NCBI GenBank assembly: GCA_017457955.1
Contig: JAFTGL010000001.1
Coordinates: 30,703-94,702 of the forward strand
Direction: 5' to 3'
DNA length: 64,000 nt
DNA from: Ruminococcus sp.
Lineage (GTDB): Bacteria > Bacillota > Clostridia > Oscillospirales > Acutalibacteraceae
Positions 61,401-64,000 of the stretch are shown in pieces. The translations under genes and the position numbers were made by a program. The notes beneath the pieces are model-generated. The model had not been told where the DNA came from, did no database searches, and was given only the letters and a program-made list of their open reading frames with translations. Within the stretch, counting starts at the first letter, position 1, and each line of letters begins with the position of its first letter.

Positions 61401-63147
61401 CGTTGCCCCCAACAAGTACACCGGCAAATATATCTCTGAACCGCTCAGCATCATCGGTGAGGACGATACCGCGACCGACGGCGATCAATTCGAGGTTTAC
61501 GCCGAGTGCAGCGGTGAAAAGACCGACGTTGTTTCCTTTATCTATCTGGCAAACGCCGTTACGGTGGAAAAAGCGGTTGAAACCGTCAACATCACGAAGT
61601 TCATCGCACCGGGCAAAACCAATATTTCCCATGGCGGTCAGGCGAACGTATTTGATATCACGGATGTTTTCACAAGGGGCGCAAGCCCTGTCGTGGTGCT
61701 CAACCCCTCTGAAATGCTGCAGTTCAAGTTCCGACTGAATAATGACGAGAATGTCTCCGACGTCATCCTTATGAGCAACAACGACGGCAACTGGCAGTTT
61801 ATGGAGCTGTATTATGATGCTCAAAGCGACTACTGGATCGGCGAAGGCAATTTTGATGTCAAAGATCATGTGCCGGTACCCGGTCAGTACAACCTGCCGG
61901 GTGAGCTGCACCTGTTCTATTACTACGGCGAACGCCTCGATACCTATCAAGCTCACTACTATGGCAAAAAATCCACGGTCACTCCTACCTCTTCTGACGC
62001 GAAGACCCCTGCGCCGGTGGGCGCTACCGAGCCTCCCGAGGATGAAGATGATGAGGACGAGCCCTTCTATTACGATAAAGACGGTAAACCCCATGGTAAG
62101 CTCGGCGATTATAACGAGACCATTCGTGACGCCGCTAAAGACATATTCATTGATATTGTTCAGGGAGATGTTTCGGGTGCCCTGAGCGACACTGCCGTAG
62201 GCGGACTCAAGGCGCTCTGGGAGTGGGGCAATAAAGATGACAACTTCTTCAGGGCTACTCACCACGGCTACAGCATCGGACCCGACGGCATGATCGTCTT
62301 CCCCGAGGACCATGTCGGTATGGTTGACCCGAACAGCAAACAGCGAAACGCCATCGACCCCTCCGGTATCGTCTTTGAGGCGGTAGAGGGCAACCGCGTA
62401 GAGGGCGCGACCGCTACCATCTATAAGCTGAACACCGCGACCGGCGAGTGGGAAGAGTGGAACGCTTCCGACTTTGAGCAGCAGAACCCCTTAAAGACCA
62501 ACAACGAGGGCGCCTATGCATGGTTTACCGATGAAGGCAGATTTAAGGTAACGATTTCGAAGGAGGGCTACGAGACGCAAACTTCCGAGGAATTTGACAT
62601 TCCGCCCGAGAAGCTGGGTCTCAACTTCAGTCTTGTCGATAATACCACCCACCCGACCGCAACCGTAGAGAAGGATGATGAAACAGGCGCGTATATGCTG
62701 AGATTCAGTAAGTTCATGCAGGTCGATACTGTCAATACCAACACCGTAAAGATCGAAGGTCTCGACAATATCACGATTACCCCTGTATATCTCAGCGACG
62801 GTGACGCCTATGCCGATACCTTCGCCGTTGACGGAACCCCGAACGGAGACGACGTCACGTTCACCCTGTCCGAATCATCGCTCAGCTACAGCGGCATGAG
62901 CGCCATAGCCGATACCATCAGCTATGAGGAGTCCATTCTCGGCGATGTGGACAGCGACGGCGACGTGACGATCATTGACGCGAGCATGATACAACGCCAT
63001 CTTGCGGATATCCAGACATTTGCGTATGATGAAAGTGTTGCCGATACCGACTTGGACGGATCGATTACGATCATTGACGCAACATATATTCAGCGCTGGC
63101 TCGCAAGCCTTAAAACCAACGATAAAATCGGCAAGTCATTCAGCTGA
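58432..63147 (+). CDS. Giant secreted BspA-like LRR protein with dockerin
   Basis: A 1571-residue protein. A signal peptide (KRLLSLLLTLLLVATVLPM) ends near 30. About 80-800 hold some thirty BspA-type leucine-rich repeats of 22-24 residues with the phrase 'FxxCTxLTxVxIPxxVxxIGxxAF'. About 810-1260 is a beta-rich outer region, then a Thr/Pro/Asp/Glu-rich linker (PPEDEDDEDEP). Two beta modules follow (one with GATATIYKLNTATGEWEE). The end (about 1503-1565) is a type I dockerin with GDVDSDGDVTIIDASMIQRHL and TDLDGSITIIDATYIQRWL. BspA-type LRRs bind host or bacterial surfaces; the dockerin would fix the protein to a cohesin on the cell. Confidence 0.93.
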   Translation: MTKRLLSLLLTLLLVATVLPMNAVTAGAATLTDGDYTYELRGDGTAEIKKYNGTDTQIIVPTELGDTAVSSIGAYVYENNKTIESVTIPDGIKSISDRAFKNCSALSGCEIGADVSYIGPNAFENCTALTSVDIPSNVKIIDQYAFVGCTALTEITLHEGLESLGYDFLYGTAVSSVYIPSTLTSANTAFYGAAALEDVTFGEGFSSILYGMFKASSLKTLTIPDSVTKIDRAAFADMPELESLVIPDSVTEIALDLASNCPKLTSFSFGTGVNYVPACAFSRCTGLKEINIPANITEIRYDAFAYCTGLTEVEIPSNVKKLESFAFGGCTNLSGVTLNEGLTEIGEGAFESTAITEVTIPSTITNGRSPFLRCSNLKTINLPDGITTIFHGLYEGTGVESVTIPEGVTLLKDSAFRNCSELTEVILPSTLETIEQGAFVNCTALTSIDIPESVKTIGSWSFSGTTALTECTLHEGVETMGIAVFENSALTSIYVPASLKRTQWPFDRSNISEFTLGEGITELPGEIFKGCTLITEFNIPSSVTKIGDYAFSGCTALEKITIPDSVKEIGNGAFEGTTSLKNITLPEGLEVLGSQVFRYNSGVTSIRFPASLTRTNSPLDDSNISTVTFAEGITALPADMFHGADFVTKVKIPSTVTEIGNDCFRRSGLESVTIPDSVKTIGKNAFYDCFNLYAVKIGSGVDYLPSYCFANCTLLQNVVIPETVSDMADGVFYHTGLTFVRLPQSLSYIPMHIFENCADLTEVECSDEITAVGDNAFYNCTSLTTLRSSAEDVDFSNTSFGNCPKFYDKRFDVFNRAKTGIESTGSIGINETLIHFTLRYDIRDDWADEDIVMNKLYLNLPDNIEIVPASFSADGFDFDADTYHGDYKSFDMTDGRTSGVMRFSAYLKGANDSLKELSASVDFRYKGKYFNKPLGEVELTTSKLSLFASNKVTDTTTVVSGYSAFSDKKVNIHITHLNSDGTKGDSVSYTVAPNKYTGKYISEPLSIIGEDDTATDGDQFEVYAECSGEKTDVVSFIYLANAVTVEKAVETVNITKFIAPGKTNISHGGQANVFDITDVFTRGASPVVVLNPSEMLQFKFRLNNDENVSDVILMSNNDGNWQFMELYYDAQSDYWIGEGNFDVKDHVPVPGQYNLPGELHLFYYYGERLDTYQAHYYGKKSTVTPTSSDAKTPAPVGATEPPEDEDDEDEPFYYDKDGKPHGKLGDYNETIRDAAKDIFIDIVQGDVSGALSDTAVGGLKALWEWGNKDDNFFRATHHGYSIGPDGMIVFPEDHVGMVDPNSKQRNAIDPSGIVFEAVEGNRVEGATATIYKLNTATGEWEEWNASDFEQQNPLKTNNEGAYAWFTDEGRFKVTISKEGYETQTSEEFDIPPEKLGLNFSLVDNTTHPTATVEKDDETGAYMLRFSKFMQVDTVNTNTVKIEGLDNITITPVYLSDGDAYADTFAVDGTPNGDDVTFTLSESSLSYSGMSAIADTISYEESILGDVDSDGDVTIIDASMIQRHLADIQTFAYDESVADTDLDGSITIIDATYIQRWLASLKTNDKIGKSFS

Positions 63148-63165
63148 ATCATCTGCAAATAACTT

Positions 63166-63206
63166 TACCGCGTACAGGGCATATGACCTTGTACGCGGTA
63201 TTTCTT
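63166..63206 (+). terminator. Intrinsic terminator after the LRR gene
   Basis: TACCGCGTAC (63166-63175) pairs with GTACGCGGTA (63191-63200) and is followed by TTTCTT. Confidence 0.85.
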
Positions 63207-63216
63207 ATATAAACTA

Positions 63217-63590
63217 AGCCCCGTTCCATTCTTTTTTATGTACGTGGGAATGGCAGCGGGGCGTTTCATGGTTTTCATGTATGCAGAAGACAGTCGGCTT
63301 TAGTTTACTGATTGCCTTTTTTCTGCTCCTCTTTCATTCCCAAAGAAGTTATAGTCGGCATCACTTAAGTATCGTTTTCGGTAAGCGCCAGCGAGTATGG
63401 GGTGGTTTTTATTTTTGCGGTCTGACCATGTGTGTCTCCGGTATTTATAGCTTAGATGGCGTGTCAAGTATTTCTCTTTTTAATATAATCCAATTTTTAA
63501 CCCGTCGAATTCGAAGGGGTTAGAAGTCAAACAGGATTTTCATAAAAATCAAGAGGATATTGAGTTTTTGATTAGGTTGTGCTATAATCG
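63217..63590. other. AT-rich gap before the metal-regulated unit
   Basis: This gap starts with a second hairpin (GCCCCG-TT-CCATTC pairing with GAATGG-CAG-CGGGGC, 63217-63266, followed by GTTTC). From 63281 to 63523 an 80-codon plus-strand frame without a ribosome-binding site exists. A minus-strand frame of about 55 codons (from a TTG near 63473 down to near 63300) is rich in Arg, Lys and aromatic residues. I support neither as a gene. Confidence 0.45.
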
Positions 63591-63607
63591 AGTTAGCGAT
63601 AGCTAAC
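63560..63607 (+). promoter_or_regulatory. Promoter with GTTAGC-N4-GCTAAC operator (ZIP unit)
   Basis: TTGAGT (63560-63565), a 17-base spacer and TATAAT (63583-63588) with the palindrome GTTAGC-GATA-GCTAAC (63592-63607) at the start point. The half-sites are identical to those at 21673-21688. A ZIP metal transporter follows, so the binding protein is probably a metal-sensing repressor, with a DtxR/IdeR-type half-site as the closest known comparison. Confidence 0.78.
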
Positions 63608-63628
63608 TTTACGGGGCGATGTAAATGA

Positions 63629-63784
63629 AAAACAAAAGATCATCTGCCGTTCCTTTACTGGGCGGTTCTTACCATCCTGTTGAAGCAAACGGAAGAGAAG
63701 TGGCTTCGGGAACTCTACGGCGAAGCGTACGTGGAGTATTGCAGAAAGGTGAACCGCTGTATCCCATGGTTTCCGAAGCGGTAA
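63629..63784 (+). pseudogene. Fragment of an isoprenylcysteine-methyltransferase-like gene
   Basis: A frame closed by TAA at 63782 and open only from 63629 reads a hydrophobic stretch (PFLYWAVLTILL) and then TEEKWLRELYGEAYVEYCRKVNRCIPW. This is the typical C-terminus of ICMT/PEMT-like small methyltransferases (EExxLxxxYGxxYxxYxxxVxRxIPW). No start is available and the N-terminal helices are missing, so it is the tail of a deleted gene joined to the metal-regulated promoter. An overlapping ATG-opened frame (63625 onward, 58 codons) is composed of the same DNA and is not conserved-looking. Confidence 0.7.
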
Positions 63785-63809
63785 ACAGATCACGATAAGG
63801 AGTATATCT

Positions 63810-63857
63810 ATGTCAAAGAAAGCGTTTATCATTCAGCACAGGAAGGTGAGCTTATGA
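63810..63857 (+). CDS. 15-codon leader ORF before the ZIP gene
   Basis: MSKKAFIIQHRKVSL, preceded by AAGGAG, ends in TGA that overlaps the ATG of the ZIP gene (ATGA). It may couple translation to the transporter or be a remnant. Its size makes any peptide role a guess. Confidence 0.4.
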   Translation: MSKKAFIIQHRKVSL

Positions 63858-64000
63858 CTGCATCTGTGATATCAGGGTTAATGATCCCGTTTATCGGTAC
63901 GACGCTCGGTTCTGCTGTTGTTTTCTTTATGAAACGATCGCTGAGTGTGAATGTTTCGAGGGCGTTGACAGGCTTTGCGGCGGGAGTGATGACAGCGGCA
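63854..64000 (+). CDS. ZIP family metal transporter, N-terminal part
   Basis: The gene runs off the right edge after 49 codons. The visible part is the first helix and the start of the second: SGLMIPFIGTTLGSAVVFFMK, then ALTGFAAGVMTAA, the hallmark of ZupT-like ZIP proteins, which bring zinc, iron or manganese into the cytoplasm. AAGGTGA precedes ATG 63854. The promoter upstream has a metal-type operator, so expression likely rises when the metal is scarce. Confidence 0.88.
   Translation, partial: MTASVISGLMIPFIGTTLGSAVVFFMKRSLSVNVSRALTGFAAGVMTAA

Noticed and set aside
63281-63523. 80-codon plus-strand frame after the LRR gene
   Set aside because: It has no ribosome-binding site, its composition is odd, and it lies in AT-rich intergenic DNA behind two terminators.

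Overview
The window looks like a chromosomal segment of a spore-forming, anaerobic, fibre-associated Clostridium-class Firmicute, most like the Ruminococcus branch of Oscillospiraceae. The reasons are an McsB-ClpC pair, sporulation genes (spoIIR, a SpoIVFB-like protease, a CotF-type coat pair), AddAB, GC-rich coding DNA with AT-rich promoters, and two secreted proteins ending in type I dockerins, which are typical of cellulosome-bearing ruminococci. This placement is inference; no rRNA or other phylogenetic marker gene was recognised.

Layout. 1-5 kb: end of mcsB, clpC, a DegV protein and a spore-coat pair behind a sigma-E-like promoter. 4.7-6.2 kb: gpsA and a DUF1292 gene flank a structured RNA candidate. 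6.4-9.2 kb: surface-polymer genes (sugar transferase, O-antigen-ligase-like protein). 9.2-14.7 kb: Lrp regulator, aminotransferase, ispE, spoIIR and a membrane/hydrolase operon. 14.7-21.6 kb: addB-addA. 21.6-32.5 kb: a lipoprotein behind a promoter with a palindromic operator, two flavoproteins with a small export protein, a divergent VanZ-MATE operon, a SpoIVFB-like pair, and a radical-SAM pair with a HAD nucleotidase.

33.1-38.5 kb (minus strand) is the most unusual block: a STAS protein, a 996-residue NRPS-like protein (adenylation, carrier, condensation), a decayed STAS remnant, a membrane SpoIIE-type phosphatase and an RsbW-like kinase. These are the parts of a partner switch arranged around one adenylating enzyme. 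Upstream lie a membrane protein and a membrane glycerophosphodiesterase.

42-54 kb carries a heterodimeric ABC exporter with a structured leader, a lipoprotein, a HAD phosphatase with an FGGY kinase, CstA, a second HAD phosphatase and an HD-plus-kinase fusion. 54.5-63.1 kb holds a PPC-domain protein, a CotH-dockerin protein, a membrane-anchored LuxR regulator and a 1571-residue BspA-like LRR protein with a dockerin. The window ends in a ZIP metal transporter behind a metal-type operator.

Three pairs of non-coding signals link distant parts of the window: a GTTAGC-N4-GCTAAC operator (21.67 and 63.59 kb), a TGTTCCAT-W-ATGGAACA palindrome placed 5 bp upstream of near-identical promoters (42.18 and 47.27 kb), and a MITE-like repeat of about 155-160 bp (22.74 and 41.26 kb). 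No CRISPR array, tRNA, rRNA or intact insertion sequence was recognised.
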